From Yinghuangia elevatio (GTDB lineage: Bacteria; Actinomycetota; Actinomycetes; Streptomycetales; Streptomycetaceae), in the NCBI RefSeq assembly GCF_040649515.1, contig NZ_JBEZFP010000086.1:1-40385 (forward strand): 40,385 nucleotides of DNA, in the 5' to 3' direction. The notes under the pieces are model-generated. The model was not told the origin of the DNA. It saw nothing but the letters and a program-made list of their open reading frames with translations, and made no database searches. Positions 1 to 8,089 of this stretch are shown piece after piece; the first letter of the stretch is position 1, and every line of letters begins with the position of its first letter. Position numbers and translations under genes: made by a program.

Positions 1-180
1 GTCACCGCGACCAACAAGGTCAACAAAGTCGAACTCCGGCGCGCCGGCTTCCGCACCGACGAACCCGTGTGGTGGACCCCCGAACGCGGCACGGCATACC
101 GCCCATTCACCACCGAAGACCGGACCACCCTCCTGAACGCCTACACGGCACACGGCCGCGAGAACGCGCTGGACCTGTAA
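1..180 (+). CDS. C-terminal end of an unknown protein (partial)
   Basis: The window opens inside a reading frame that runs without a stop from base 1 to a TAA at 178-180, giving 59 residues. Third codon positions are almost all G or C, as expected for a real gene here. The fragment contains VWWTPERGTAYRPF and ends in ENALDL. I do not recognise the family; the start and any diagnostic motif lie outside the window. The next gene is on the opposite strand and converges on it, with about 30 bases between the two stops. Confidence 0.6.
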   Translation, partial: VTATNKVNKVELRRAGFRTDEPVWWTPERGTAYRPFTTEDRTTLLNAYTAHGRENALDL

Positions 181-210
181 CCGGGCGCGACGACGAGGCA
201 ACGAGGCACC

Positions 211-651
211 TCAGTTCAGTTGCTCGGCAAGGCCGACGATGACTCCCTCCGGGCCACGCAGGTAGCAGAGCAGATAGGTGTCCTCGAACCGGGCGATCTC
301 GCCGACGAGTTCCGCGCCGTGCGGGCGCAGGCGGGCGACGGTGCCCTCAAGGTCGTCGACCGCGAACATGACGCGGTGCGTGCCGAGAATGTTGTGCGGG
401 CGGTTGCGCGGCCCGTCGCTGATCGCCGCAGGGCGGCGGTACTTCGCCAGTTCGAGTCGGCTGTGACCGTCCGGGGTCCGGAGCATCGCGATGTCACAGT
501 GGACGCCGTCGAGTCCGGTGCACTGGTCGGCGACGAGGCCCGAGATCTCCGCCCTGCCCTCCAGTTCCATGCCGAGTTCCACGAAGAACGCGATGGCGAC
601 CTCCAAGTCCTCGACCACGATGCCGACGTTGTCCATCCGCTGAATCGCCAT
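211..651 (-). CDS. VOC/glyoxalase-fold protein
   Basis: A 146-residue protein of the vicinal oxygen chelate superfamily, the usual length for a single-subunit glyoxalase-like protein with two beta-alpha-beta-beta-beta modules. Module one begins at MDNVGIVVEDLEVAIAFF (residues 5-22) and module two at HRVMFAVDDLEGTVARLRPHG; HSRLELAKY and LLCYLRGPEGVIVGL are the metal-site strands with the late glutamate. Family members are dioxygenases, glyoxalase I-like isomerases or resistance proteins; the substrate cannot be told here. The ATG at 651 was chosen because GGAG lies just upstream and the family starts there; a longer frame upstream has no similarity. It is a single gene with no operon partner. 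Confidence 0.85.
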   Translation of the reverse strand: MAIQRMDNVGIVVEDLEVAIAFFVELGMELEGRAEISGLVADQCTGLDGVHCDIAMLRTPDGHSRLELAKYRRPAAISDGPRNRPHNILGTHRVMFAVDDLEGTVARLRPHGAELVGEIARFEDTYLLCYLRGPEGVIVGLAEQLN

Positions 652-922
652 GCCGGTTTCTCCTTCTCCTCGTGTGGCCGGTGGTGGCCGCTGATGCCCC
701 TGGGACGGAGCCGGTGACACGTTCTCGACATCCTCGGACCACCGAACTCGGAAAACTTCGCCGGCCGGGCTCCAGCAACAAGCTTCGGCATGTCGCAGCC
801 CCGCCGCACCTCGTACGTCCACCTCGGCGTGTCGTCGGCGAGGTGGGCGTACGGCAGCAGGCCGCGCCAAGCGATGGAGACCCCGATGGTGCTGCCCGAT
901 CACCGGGGCCGTGGGTGGACGC
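652..922. other. Intergenic, upstream of the VOC gene
   Basis: Together with the hairpin at 923-960 this makes a gap of about 317 bases between the VOC start and the next gene's end. It should contain the VOC promoter on the minus strand. I see no convincing -35/-10 pair, repeat or conserved small ORF in it. Confidence 0.4.
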
Positions 923-960
923 GTCGGGGCCCGCACACCGCCATGTGTGCGGGCCCCGAC
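923..960. terminator. Perfect 16-bp hairpin, likely bidirectional terminator
   Basis: Arms 923-938 and 945-960 are exact reverse complements (16 bp) around the 6-base loop CGCCAT. It lies 8 bases past the stop of the minus-strand operon that ends at 969, where a terminator is expected. A close relative of this hairpin occurs at 15026-15063. There is no strong T-tract, which is common for actinobacterial terminators. Confidence 0.7.
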
Positions 961-968
961 ACCCAAAC

Positions 969-1277
969 TCAGCTTCCGGCCCTTCCGGCCCTTCCGACCT
1001 CTCCGACGTGGCCGTCTTGACTGTCTCGGCCCTCTCGGCCCTCTCGGCCGTCTTGGCCGGCGCGGCCGGCGTTGCTGTCGTCCGCGTATGTGACGCGGCG
1101 TACCGCCGGGGCCGACACGACCTGGACCGTGCCGGTGCCGGGGACCCGGAGGTGGAGGAAGCCGCCGGCGATGGCAAACGCCGCCTCGACATCGGCGGTC
1201 GAGGCGCCGTCCGGCCCGAGGACCGAGTAGCCGGGCACCAGTTCGACGCGGGCCGTACGCCAGCCCTCGGGCGTCAC
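969..1277 (-). CDS. Hypothetical 102-residue protein with repetitive Gly-Arg-Glu/Asp tail
   Basis: The GTG start at 1277 overlaps the stop of the carboxymuconolactone decarboxylase-like gene (GTGA, 1274-1277), so the two are translationally coupled. Residues 1-66 look like an ordinary small beta-rich domain (GWRTARVELVPGYSVLG, HLRVPGTGTVQVV). The last 35 or so residues are low complexity (repeats of GRE, GRD and GRAG) and are encoded by imperfect 9-base repeats at about 978-1060. No family recognised. The tail may be a recent expansion or read-through into repetitive sequence; the folded part probably serves the same pathway as the upstream enzyme. Confidence 0.55.
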   Translation of the reverse strand: MTPEGWRTARVELVPGYSVLGPDGASTADVEAAFAIAGGFLHLRVPGTGTVQVVSAPAVRRVTYADDSNAGRAGQDGREGREGRDSQDGHVGEVGRAGRAGS

Positions 1278-1792
1278 GCGGGCACCTCCGGGAAGTCGAG
1301 CTCCGGCTCGGCCAGGTGGTTGAAGTAGTTGCTGAGTGTGTTGAGCGCGATGTGCGCGACCACCTCGGCCAGTTCGGCGTCGCTCACGCCGGCTTCGCGG
1401 GCCGCCGCGATCACGTCGTCACCGACACGGCCGCGAGTGCGCACGATCTCGCGGGCGATGCGGAGGACGGCGTCGACGTGCGGGTCCTCGTCGGCCGCGT
1501 CGCGCGTCTTGGCCAATTCCTCCTCGCTGAGCCCCATCTTCGCGCCGCGCAGGGTATGTGCGCTGACGCAGTAGGTGCAGGAGTTCTCCTGCGCGACGAG
1601 CAGGGCGAGTTGCTCGCGTACGCGGGCGCGCAGCACGCCCTTGGTGAGCGCCTCGCGCATGGCGAGGTAGCCGGCCAGGGCTTGTGGGCCGTTGGCGAGC
1701 GCCCCGTAGAGGTTCGGGACGCGGCCCAGTTGGCGCCGGGTCGCCTCAAGGAGGCCCTCGGGGTCGTCGGCGACGACCTGGATGCGTGGCAT
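1274..1792 (-). CDS. Carboxymuconolactone decarboxylase family (AhpD-like) protein
   Basis: A 172-residue protein of the carboxymuconolactone decarboxylase/AhpD superfamily. The redox centre CTYCVSAH (Cys-x-x-Cys followed by His, about residues 64-71) is intact, which points to a peroxidase-type, peroxiredoxin-reductase-like activity rather than decarboxylation; the characteristic HTLRGAKMGLSEEEL helix follows, and a second helical repeat ends in HIALNTLSNYFNHLAEPELDFP. ATG 1792 is preceded by TTTGGAG and fits the family's MPRIQ-like start; an upstream extension through the operators is not credible. It leads a two-gene operon and is divergent from a TetR regulator, with two operator-like repeats in the shared promoter, so induction by a small molecule is likely. 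Confidence 0.87.
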   Translation of the reverse strand: MPRIQVVADDPEGLLEATRRQLGRVPNLYGALANGPQALAGYLAMREALTKGVLRARVREQLALLVAQENSCTYCVSAHTLRGAKMGLSEEELAKTRDAADEDPHVDAVLRIAREIVRTRGRVGDDVIAAAREAGVSDAELAEVVAHIALNTLSNYFNHLAEPELDFPEVPA

Positions 1793-1805
1793 GGATGCGC
1801 TCCAA

Positions 1806-1860
1806 ACGGTACTGATCGGTTCCGTTCCTGACGCCGAAGACGGTACCGATCGGTTCCGTT
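1806..1860. promoter_or_regulatory. Two direct copies of a 21-bp TetR operator-like site
   Basis: Copies at 1806-1826 and 1840-1860 differ at one base. Each is an imperfect palindrome with arms AACGG/CCGTT; the second copy has the exact palindrome ACCGATCGGT at 1845-1854. Their spacing is 34 bases. A minus-strand promoter fits TTGACC (1864-1869, read on minus) and TACCGT (1840-1845) with an 18-base spacer, so copy 2 covers the -10 of the enzyme operon. The regulator promoter (-35 about 1854-1859, -10 TACTCT 1877-1882) overlaps the same copy, allowing autorepression. Confidence 0.7.
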
Positions 1861-1889
1861 TGTGGTCAAGACCGACTACTCTTACGCGC

Positions 1890-2489
1890 ATGCCGGTTCA
1901 AGCTCGCGAACGACTGCTCCGCACCGCCGAGGACCTCTTCTACGCCGATGGGATCCGGGCGGTCGGCGTCGAACGCATCCTCAGCGAGTCGGGGGTCGGA
2001 CGCGCGTCCTTCTACCGCCACTTCCCCGCCAAGGACGACCTCGTGGTCGCGGTCCTCGAAGCCCGCGACGTGCGGTGGCGCTCGTGGCTCGTGGAACGGG
2101 TCGCCGCGCACGGCGGCGGGCCGCTCGCGGTGTTCGACGCGCTGGCGGAACGCTTCGCCACGGCCGACTTCCGCGGCTGCGCGTTCATCAACACGATGGT
2201 CGAGTCCGCGGACCCGCAGAGCGCGGCGCACGCCGTCGCCGCCCGGCACAAGGCGGCAGTCCGCGCGTACGTGCGCGAGTTGCTGACCGCCGACAACGTC
2301 GCCGAACCCGACGCACTGGCCGGGCGCTTCCTCCTGCTGATGGACGGCGCGATCGTCACCGCACTGCGCGAACGCACCTCCGACGCCGCCCACCAGGCGC
2401 GCGACGTCGCCGAGGCGCTGCTCGCCGCGGCGCGGCGCGAGCCCGCCCAGCCGAGTGACGCCAGGCCAAGCTCCCCGACCGAACCCTGA
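1890..2489 (+). CDS. TetR/AcrR family transcriptional regulator
   Basis: A 199-residue TetR-family repressor. The N-terminal helix-turn-helix is clear: RERLLRTAEDLFYADGIRAVGVERILSESGVGRASFYRHFPAKDDLV, roughly residues 5-52. The helical ligand-binding domain contains FRGCAFINT, a pattern common in regulators of the YxaF/LmrA-like group. ATG 1890 lies 7 bases after a -10-like TACTCT and has no Shine-Dalgarno sequence, so the message is probably leaderless. It is divergent from the AhpD-like operon and presumably represses it and itself through the repeats at 1806-1860. The end of the gene (PSDARPSSPTEP) is low complexity. Confidence 0.9.
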   Translation: MPVQARERLLRTAEDLFYADGIRAVGVERILSESGVGRASFYRHFPAKDDLVVAVLEARDVRWRSWLVERVAAHGGGPLAVFDALAERFATADFRGCAFINTMVESADPQSAAHAVAARHKAAVRAYVRELLTADNVAEPDALAGRFLLLMDGAIVTALRERTSDAAHQARDVAEALLAAARREPAQPSDARPSSPTEP

Positions 2490-2614
2490 ACGGCATCCGC
2501 TCGCCCGAGCACCGCATCCGTCGCCCCATCGCCGGGACCGCCCCCCGCTCCACCGCGACGCTCCCCGCGGGCGGAGCGCCGACTACCGTGGGCACGACAC
2601 GATCGGGAGTGGCG

Positions 2615-2959
2615 ATGACGGACGATCCGCACGAGACGCAGGCCGAGGCGGCCGTACGCAAGAGTGTCCGCCAGGAGTTGCGGCCGCTTGCGGACACGAT
2701 GCGCGCTCTGGGCCTCGACGTCCGTACGTCCGCCCGGAAGGTTGCCGAGCAGACGCCGACTTTTCTGACCGAGGAGGACCGGGCCGCACTCGCCGACCGC
2801 GTGAACGCCGAGACGGTCCGCCACGTCCTGACCGCCGCCGAAGCGGTCAGCGAGGTGCTCGCCGCACACCAGCGGCGGACGTACCGCATCTTCGCGATCG
2901 CCTTCGCGGCTCTCTTGGCAACGGTCATGACACTGGCGGCACTTCTCGTAGCGCGGTAG
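2615..2959 (+). CDS. Small C-terminally anchored membrane protein, function unknown
   Basis: A 114-residue protein with a charged helical N-terminal region (residues 1-85, rich in Arg, Glu and Ala) and one hydrophobic segment near the C-terminus (IFAIAFAALLATVMTLAALL, about residues 90-110). The topology suggests a cytoplasmic helical domain anchored by its tail. ATG 2615 has a well-placed GGGAG; the GTG at 2588 would add nine residues of no obvious merit. The family is not recognised. It is on the same strand as the TetR gene, 125 bases downstream, and probably has its own promoter. Confidence 0.65.
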   Translation: MTDDPHETQAEAAVRKSVRQELRPLADTMRALGLDVRTSARKVAEQTPTFLTEEDRAALADRVNAETVRHVLTAAEAVSEVLAAHQRRTYRIFAIAFAALLATVMTLAALLVAR

Positions 2960-3007
2960 GACAGCAAGCGGGGCGGGTGCCAGAAACCGCGCGCACGGGA
3001 GCGCACG

Positions 3008-3160
3008 ATGCACACGTTGGACACCACCGCCCCGATCACCGCCGGCCCGGCCATCGCCGTGCAAGATCCGCGCGAGTCCTACGGCGACACGGCCGTGCTC
3101 GACGGCATCGACATCGCCGTCCCCGAAGGGACGGTCTTGATCGTGCTGCTCCTGAACTGA
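3008..3160 (+). pseudogene. Remnant of a DrrA-like ABC transporter ATP-binding subunit
   Basis: A 50-codon frame starting at ATG 3008 behind a GGGAG ribosome binding site. Residues 17-42 (AIAVQDPRESYGDTAVLDGI and following DIAVPEG) match the first strand pair of daunorubicin-resistance-type ABC ATPases, in which a segment like AVxxLxKSYGxxAVLDGIDLxVPxG precedes the Walker A loop. Here the frame runs into LIVLLLN and a stop exactly where the Walker A motif should begin, so no nucleotide-binding site remains and no permease follows. It is best read as the relic left by a deletion; translation of a 50-residue peptide is possible but unlikely to be functional. Confidence 0.7.
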
Positions 3161-3206
3161 TCCCCGACGGTTACTGGAGTGATCCCGGACCGGTCCCGAA
3201 GTGCCT

Positions 3207-4025
3207 TCAGTTCCCCGGGGCTTCGAAGGTGCGGAGCAGGTCCGCGGCGACGCTGACGGCGATGGTGGCGGGTTCCTTGCCGGTGATGTCGGCCAGCCCG
3301 ATCGGGGTCTTGATCCGGCCGATGGCGCCCTCGTCGTGGCCGCCCTCCATGGCGAGGCGTTGCCGGAAGCGCGCCCACTTGGCCGACGACCCGATCAGCC
3401 CGATGGAACCGAGGTGGCTCGTACGCAGGGCCGCGTCGCACAGAGCGGCATCCTCGGCATGGTCGTGCGTCATGATCAGAATGTGGGTGCCGTGCGGCAG
3501 GCCCGCGAGCACCTCCTCGGGCAGCAGCGGCGTGTGGTGCACCTCGACTTGGGCCACCGCATCAGCCAACACGTCGAGCCGTTCCTCGGTGAGCATGTCG
3601 GCACGGCTGTCGATCAGATGGAGGTCGAGGTCCTGGCGCGCCAGGATGCGCGCCAGTTCCAGCCCGACGTGCCCGACGCCGAAGATCGCCACCGCCCGTG
3701 TCACGGGCAGTGGTTCGAGCAGCACGGCGACCGTGCCGCCGCAGCACTGCACGCCGTGCCGGTTGGTCACCTTGTCGTTCAGGGCGAAGTCCATCAGCTC
3801 CGGCTTCGACTCGGACGCGGCGAGCATCTCCCGGGCGCGGTCGATCGCAACGGCCTCGACGTTGCCCCCGCCGATCGAGCCCCACGTCCGCGTCCGCCCC
3901 ACCACGAGTTTCGCGCCGGCGTCGCGCGGGGCATGGCCGCGCACGGCCGCGACGGTCACCAGAACGCCGGCCTCCCGGCGTTCCCGCAACCCCGCGACCG
4001 CGGCGATCCACGTGCTGTCAGACAC
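3207..4025 (-). CDS. xdhC: XdhC family molybdenum cofactor chaperone for xanthine dehydrogenase
   Basis: A 272-residue XdhC-family protein. Established role: binds molybdenum cofactor, allows its sulfuration and inserts it into the XdhB subunit. The N-terminal XdhC/CoxI domain includes GHAPRDAGAKLVVG, GSIGGGNVE (about residues 49-57) and the conserved GVQCCGGTVAVLLEP with the paired cysteines. The C-terminal Rossmann domain has AIFGVGHVGLELARIL and ends in the typical PIGLADITGKEPATIAVSVAADLL. The GTG start at 4025 lies inside the end of xdhB (8-base overlap), so the gene is translated by coupling as the last gene of the operon. Confidence 0.93.
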   Translation of the reverse strand: MSDSTWIAAVAGLRERREAGVLVTVAAVRGHAPRDAGAKLVVGRTRTWGSIGGGNVEAVAIDRAREMLAASESKPELMDFALNDKVTNRHGVQCCGGTVAVLLEPLPVTRAVAIFGVGHVGLELARILARQDLDLHLIDSRADMLTEERLDVLADAVAQVEVHHTPLLPEEVLAGLPHGTHILIMTHDHAEDAALCDAALRTSHLGSIGLIGSSAKWARFRQRLAMEGGHDEGAIGRIKTPIGLADITGKEPATIAVSVAADLLRTFEAPGN

Positions 4026-6438
4026 CGCTCAACGCTCTTGCGTGGGTGGGGACTTGGCCGTTGGCGGCGGGCCCGTCGACGGCGGCCGAGCCGTTGGCGG
4101 CGATGCCGCCCCGGCGAGCCGCCTCGATCGCCCAGTACACCGCTTCCGGTGTCGCGGGCGCTGCGAGGTCGACACCGACCCCGCTCGGGCCGAACGCGGC
4201 GGCGGCCTGGCGCAGGGCCTCGCGTACACAGAACGCCAGCATCAGCGGGGGCTCACCCACCGCCTTGGACCCGTACACCGCGCCTTCTTCGGTGGCGTTC
4301 GCCATCAGCGTGACGTTGAACTCCTCGGGCATCTCGGAGAAGCTCGGCAGCTTGTACGTGCTCGCGGCCTGGGTCAGCAGCCGGCCGCGGTGCGGCCCCT
4401 CGCCGGCGTCCCAGCGCATGTCCTCGAGGGTCAGCCAGCCAGCGCCCTGCACGAATCCGCCTTCGACCTGCCCGATGTCGATCAGCGGGGACAGGCTGTC
4501 GCCGACGTCGTGCACGATGTCCACGCGCCGGATGCGGTACGCGCCGGTGAAGCCGTCCACCTCCACTTCGGCCGCGGCGGCGCCGTAGCTGAAGTACTTG
4601 AACGGCGAGCCCCGGAACGTCTTCGCGTCCCAGTGCAGGCCCTCGGTGCGGTAGAAGCCGGCCGCCGACAGCTGCACGCGCTGGAAGTACGCGGTGCGTA
4701 CCAGGTCGTCCCAGGCAAGTTCCTTGTCGCTGCCCAGAGTACGGGCGACGCCCTCGACGATGCGGACGTCCGAGGCGCTCGAACCCAGCTGACTCGCCGC
4801 CACCTGGGCCAGCCGCGCGCGCAGTTGCTCGCACGCGTTCTTCACCGCCGCGCCGTTCAGGTCCGCGCCGGAACTGGCGGCGGTGGCCGAGGTGTTGGGT
4901 ACCTTGTCGGTCCGCGTCGGAGCCAACCGCACCTTGTGCAGCGGGATGCCGAGCGTCGTCGCGGCCACCTGCAGCATCTTGGTGTGCAGGCCCTGGCCCA
5001 TCTCGGTGCCGCCGTGGTTGATCAGGACGGAGCCGTCCTTGTAGATCAGCACCAGCGCGCCGGCCTGGTTGAACGCGGTAAGGTTGAAGGAGATCCCGAA
5101 CTTGATGCCGGTCATCGCGAGCGCCCGCTTGGTGTTCGGGTGCGCGGCGTTGAAGGCGGCGATCTCGCGCTCGCGGTCGGCGACGGAGCCGACGTCCCGT
5201 ACCTGCTGCCAGACCGCGGAGATCCGCTCCGGCTGGGTGACCAGTTGCCCGTACGGCGTCGACTGCCCCAGGCCCGGGCGGTAGAAGTTGCGTTCGCGCA
5301 GCTCCGCCGGATCCAGGCCGAGCAGCGGCGCGCACCGGCCCAAAATGTCCTCGATCACCAGCATGCCCTGCGGGCCGCCGAAGCCGCGGAAGGCGGTGTT
5401 GGAGACCTTGTTGGTCTTGGCGATGCGCCCGGCGACGCGCGCGTTGGGAATCCAGTACGTGTTGTCGATGTGGCACAGCGCCCGGGCCGTCACCGGCTCG
5501 GACAGGTCCAGGCTCCAGCCGCCGTCCGCGGTCAGGGTGGTGTCCAATGCCTGGATGCGGCCGTCGGCGTCGAAGCCGATCCGCCACTGGGCATGGAAGC
5601 CGTGCCGCTTGCCGGACATGGTCAGGTCCTGGGTCCGGTTGAGCCGTACCCGGACCGGTCGGCCGGTCAGCTTGGCGCCGAGCGCGGCAACGGCCGCGAA
5701 GCCGTGCGGCTGCATCTCCTTGCCCCCGAAGCCGCCGCCCATCCGCAGGCACTGCACGGTCACCTCGTGGCTGTGCAGACCGAGGACGTGCGCGACGATC
5801 TCCTGGGTCTCCGAGGGGTGTTGGGTGCTGCTCTGGACGAACACCTGCTCCGCCTCGTCGATGTACGCCAGCGCGGCGTGCGTCTCGAGGTAGAAGTGCT
5901 CCTGGTCGGAGAACTGGAACTCGCCGGTGAACACGTGTGCGGAGTCGGCGAAGCCGGCGTCGACGTCGCCGGTCGTCATCACGGGCCGGGCGCCGTGGAA
6001 GCTCTCGGCCGCGATCGCCTCGCGAAGCGTGATCAGGGAGGGCAGTTCGTCGAGTTCCACCTCGACGGCCTCCGCACCGAGCCGGGCCGCCTCCAAGGTC
6101 TCACCGAGCACCCAGGCGACCGCGTGGCCGTGGAACATGACCTCGTCGGGGAACAGCGGCTCGTCGTGCTTCATCCCGGCGTCGTTGACCCCGGGCACGT
6201 CGGCACCGGTCAACACGCGGACCACGCCGGGCACGGCGAGCGCGGGCCCGGTACGCAGCCCGGTGATCCTGCCGCGGGGCTTCATGACCTGCACCGGATA
6301 GGCGTGCAGCACGTCCTTGGTGCGGTGGACCAGGTCGTCGGTGTACAGCGCGTTGCCGGTGACGTGCAGGACGGCACTCTCGTGCGGCATCGGGACGCCG
6401 ACGACCGGCTTCTCGGGACGCTCGGACAGATGGCTCAT
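4018..6438 (-). CDS. xdhB: Xanthine dehydrogenase, molybdopterin-binding subunit
   Basis: An 806-residue large subunit of a bacterial two-subunit xanthine dehydrogenase, which oxidises hypoxanthine and xanthine to urate in purine catabolism. It starts directly with the small domain (VGVPMPHESAVLHVTGNALYTDD). Cofactor-binding motifs include GGGFGGKE (residues 234-241) and FRGFGGPQGM. The C-terminal GSKAVGEPP carries the catalytic glutamate (about residue 729). The length and motif set fit true xanthine dehydrogenases rather than CO dehydrogenases, which have the AYRGAGRPE loop. ATG 6438 overlaps the stop of xdhA by four bases. The final 30 residues are a low-complexity Ala/Gly extension. Confidence 0.95.
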   Translation of the reverse strand: MSHLSERPEKPVVGVPMPHESAVLHVTGNALYTDDLVHRTKDVLHAYPVQVMKPRGRITGLRTGPALAVPGVVRVLTGADVPGVNDAGMKHDEPLFPDEVMFHGHAVAWVLGETLEAARLGAEAVEVELDELPSLITLREAIAAESFHGARPVMTTGDVDAGFADSAHVFTGEFQFSDQEHFYLETHAALAYIDEAEQVFVQSSTQHPSETQEIVAHVLGLHSHEVTVQCLRMGGGFGGKEMQPHGFAAVAALGAKLTGRPVRVRLNRTQDLTMSGKRHGFHAQWRIGFDADGRIQALDTTLTADGGWSLDLSEPVTARALCHIDNTYWIPNARVAGRIAKTNKVSNTAFRGFGGPQGMLVIEDILGRCAPLLGLDPAELRERNFYRPGLGQSTPYGQLVTQPERISAVWQQVRDVGSVADREREIAAFNAAHPNTKRALAMTGIKFGISFNLTAFNQAGALVLIYKDGSVLINHGGTEMGQGLHTKMLQVAATTLGIPLHKVRLAPTRTDKVPNTSATAASSGADLNGAAVKNACEQLRARLAQVAASQLGSSASDVRIVEGVARTLGSDKELAWDDLVRTAYFQRVQLSAAGFYRTEGLHWDAKTFRGSPFKYFSYGAAAAEVEVDGFTGAYRIRRVDIVHDVGDSLSPLIDIGQVEGGFVQGAGWLTLEDMRWDAGEGPHRGRLLTQAASTYKLPSFSEMPEEFNVTLMANATEEGAVYGSKAVGEPPLMLAFCVREALRQAAAAFGPSGVGVDLAAPATPEAVYWAIEAARRGGIAANGSAAVDGPAANGQVPTHARALSGV

Positions 6439-7898
6439 GCCGACACCGCCTCACTGGTCTGCGCGTACAACTTCAGCATGCTCTGGCCGAGCATCGCGGC
6501 GCGGTAGCCGGCACTGGCGCGGTGGTCGCTCATCGGCGTGCCCTCGGCCCGCAGCAGCGCGGCCGCGGCCGCGCAGGTCTCCGCCGACCATGCCCGGCCC
6601 TCGAGGGCCGCCTCCGCGGAGCGGGCACGGATCGGGGTGGCGGCCACGCCGCCCAGGCCGATGCGCGCCTTGCGGACGACGCCGTCCTCGATGTCGAGCG
6701 CGAACGCGACCGCCACGCTGGAGATGTCGTCGAAGCGCCGCTTGGCGATCTTGTGGAATGCCGTGACGCGCGACAGCGGCAGCGGGATGCGCACCGCGCG
6801 GATCAGCTCACCGGGACGGCGTACGCTCTGCCGGTAGCCGGTGAAGTACTCCGTCAGCGGGACTTCGCGCTCGCCGTCGGCGTGCGCGAGTACCACCGAG
6901 GCCTCCAGCGCGAGCAGCACCGGCGGGCTGTCCCCGATGGGCGAGCCGGTACCCAGGTTGCCGCCGAGGGTCGCGCCGTTGCGGATCAGCCGGGACGCGA
7001 ACTGTGGGAACAGCTCCGCCAGCAGCGGGACCCCGCCGTCCAGCCGGCGTTCGATCTCGGTGAGCGTCAGCGCCGCGCCGATCTCGATGTGGTCCGACTC
7101 GACGCGCAGTTCCCGCAGTTCGGGCAGCCGGTCGAGGGCGACCACGCAATCCGCCCGGCGGGAGCGGATGTTCACCTCCACGCCCCAGTCGGTGGACCCG
7201 GCGACCGGTACCGCATCGGGTCGTTCGCTCAGCACCCGCAGCGTTTCGGCCAGCGTTTCCTTCCGCACGAACGTACGGCCGTCCTGGGTGTACTCGGTGG
7301 CGACCGGTGCGGGCGGTGCCTCCTCGCGACGCCGGGCGAGCGGGTCGTCGTCGGCGGGGGTTCCGACCGCGAACGCGGCGTCGCGGATCGGACGGTATCC
7401 CGTGCAGCGACACAGGTTCCCGCTCAGCGCGTGCAGGTCGAAGCCGTTCGGACCGTGCTCGGCGTCGGCGCCGTCGGACGGCTCCGCGTGCGCGCAGCGG
7501 CCGGGACGGTAGTACTCGGCGGCCATGCTGCAGACGAATCCCGGTGTGCAGTAACCGCATTGGGAACCGCCGCGGACCGCCATCTCCTGTTGCACCGGGT
7601 GCAGCGTGGACGGCGTGCCGGGCTCGCCGGCGGTGGCGAGGCCTTCGGAAGTGGTGATCTCCTGGCCGTCCAGCGCCGCGACCGGCACCAGGCAGGCGTT
7701 GACCGCCACCCAGTCGGTGGGCTTGTGCACGCCGGGACGCGCCACGAGGACCGAACAGGCGCCGCATTCACCCTCGGCGCAGCCTTCCTTGGTGCCGGTG
7801 AGACCACGGTCGCGCAGGAAATCCAACGTCGTGGTGTGGGGCGCGGCCGGTGAGATCGCCGTTTCTTTCCCGTTGACGGTAATGCGCGCCGCTACCAT
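6435..7898 (-). CDS. xdhA: Xanthine dehydrogenase, [2Fe-2S] and FAD subunit
   Basis: A 487-residue small subunit of xanthine dehydrogenase that takes electrons from the molybdenum centre to FAD and NAD+. The plant-type ferredoxin domain has Cys40, Cys45, Cys48 and Cys69 (GCAEGECGACSV and NACL); the second [2Fe-2S] domain has Cys114, Cys117, Cys163 and Cys165 (CGYC, CRC). The FAD-binding domain includes PVAGSTDWG and RNGATLGGNLGTGSPIGD. ATG 7898 has GAGGA nearby and matches the family start. It is the first structural gene of xdhA-xdhB-xdhC. The leader of more than 300 bases upstream carries a short peptide ORF and an inverted repeat, which suggests control after transcription starts. Confidence 0.95.
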   Translation of the reverse strand: MVAARITVNGKETAISPAAPHTTTLDFLRDRGLTGTKEGCAEGECGACSVLVARPGVHKPTDWVAVNACLVPVAALDGQEITTSEGLATAGEPGTPSTLHPVQQEMAVRGGSQCGYCTPGFVCSMAAEYYRPGRCAHAEPSDGADAEHGPNGFDLHALSGNLCRCTGYRPIRDAAFAVGTPADDDPLARRREEAPPAPVATEYTQDGRTFVRKETLAETLRVLSERPDAVPVAGSTDWGVEVNIRSRRADCVVALDRLPELRELRVESDHIEIGAALTLTEIERRLDGGVPLLAELFPQFASRLIRNGATLGGNLGTGSPIGDSPPVLLALEASVVLAHADGEREVPLTEYFTGYRQSVRRPGELIRAVRIPLPLSRVTAFHKIAKRRFDDISSVAVAFALDIEDGVVRKARIGLGGVAATPIRARSAEAALEGRAWSAETCAAAAALLRAEGTPMSDHRASAGYRAAMLGQSMLKLYAQTSEAVSA

Positions 7899-8020
7899 GA
7901 CGGGTCCTCAATTCGGCACGTAGTCGATCGATTCATCATGTTCGCCAATTCAGGCAGCCTTCTGTGATCCGACGCGCCGCAGGACCGGAGTCGGGCGCAG
8001 ATGCGGCACGACGCGACAGG

Positions 8021-8077
8021 GACGTGCCAGGAGGGGACGGCGGGCAAACCCGGGACCTGCCCGTGGACGGGCACGTC
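8021..8077 (-). promoter_or_regulatory. Inverted repeat in the xdh leader
   Basis: GACGTGCC at 8021-8028 and GGCACGTC at 8070-8077 are exact reverse complements, with a smaller stem GCCCGT/ACGGGC at 8059-8064 and 8067-8072 nested beside the right arm. In the minus-strand transcript this structure falls between the short leader ORF (stop at 8090) and xdhA (start at 7898), where an attenuator or a translational switch would lie. No known riboswitch class was recognised. Confidence 0.45.
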
Positions 8078-8089
8078 AGATCGGCGTTC

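Noticed and set aside
2455..6507. A 1350-codon plus-strand open frame
   Set aside because: It is the antisense shadow of the xdh genes; no ribosome binding site, Arg/His-rich composition, and it crosses several real genes.
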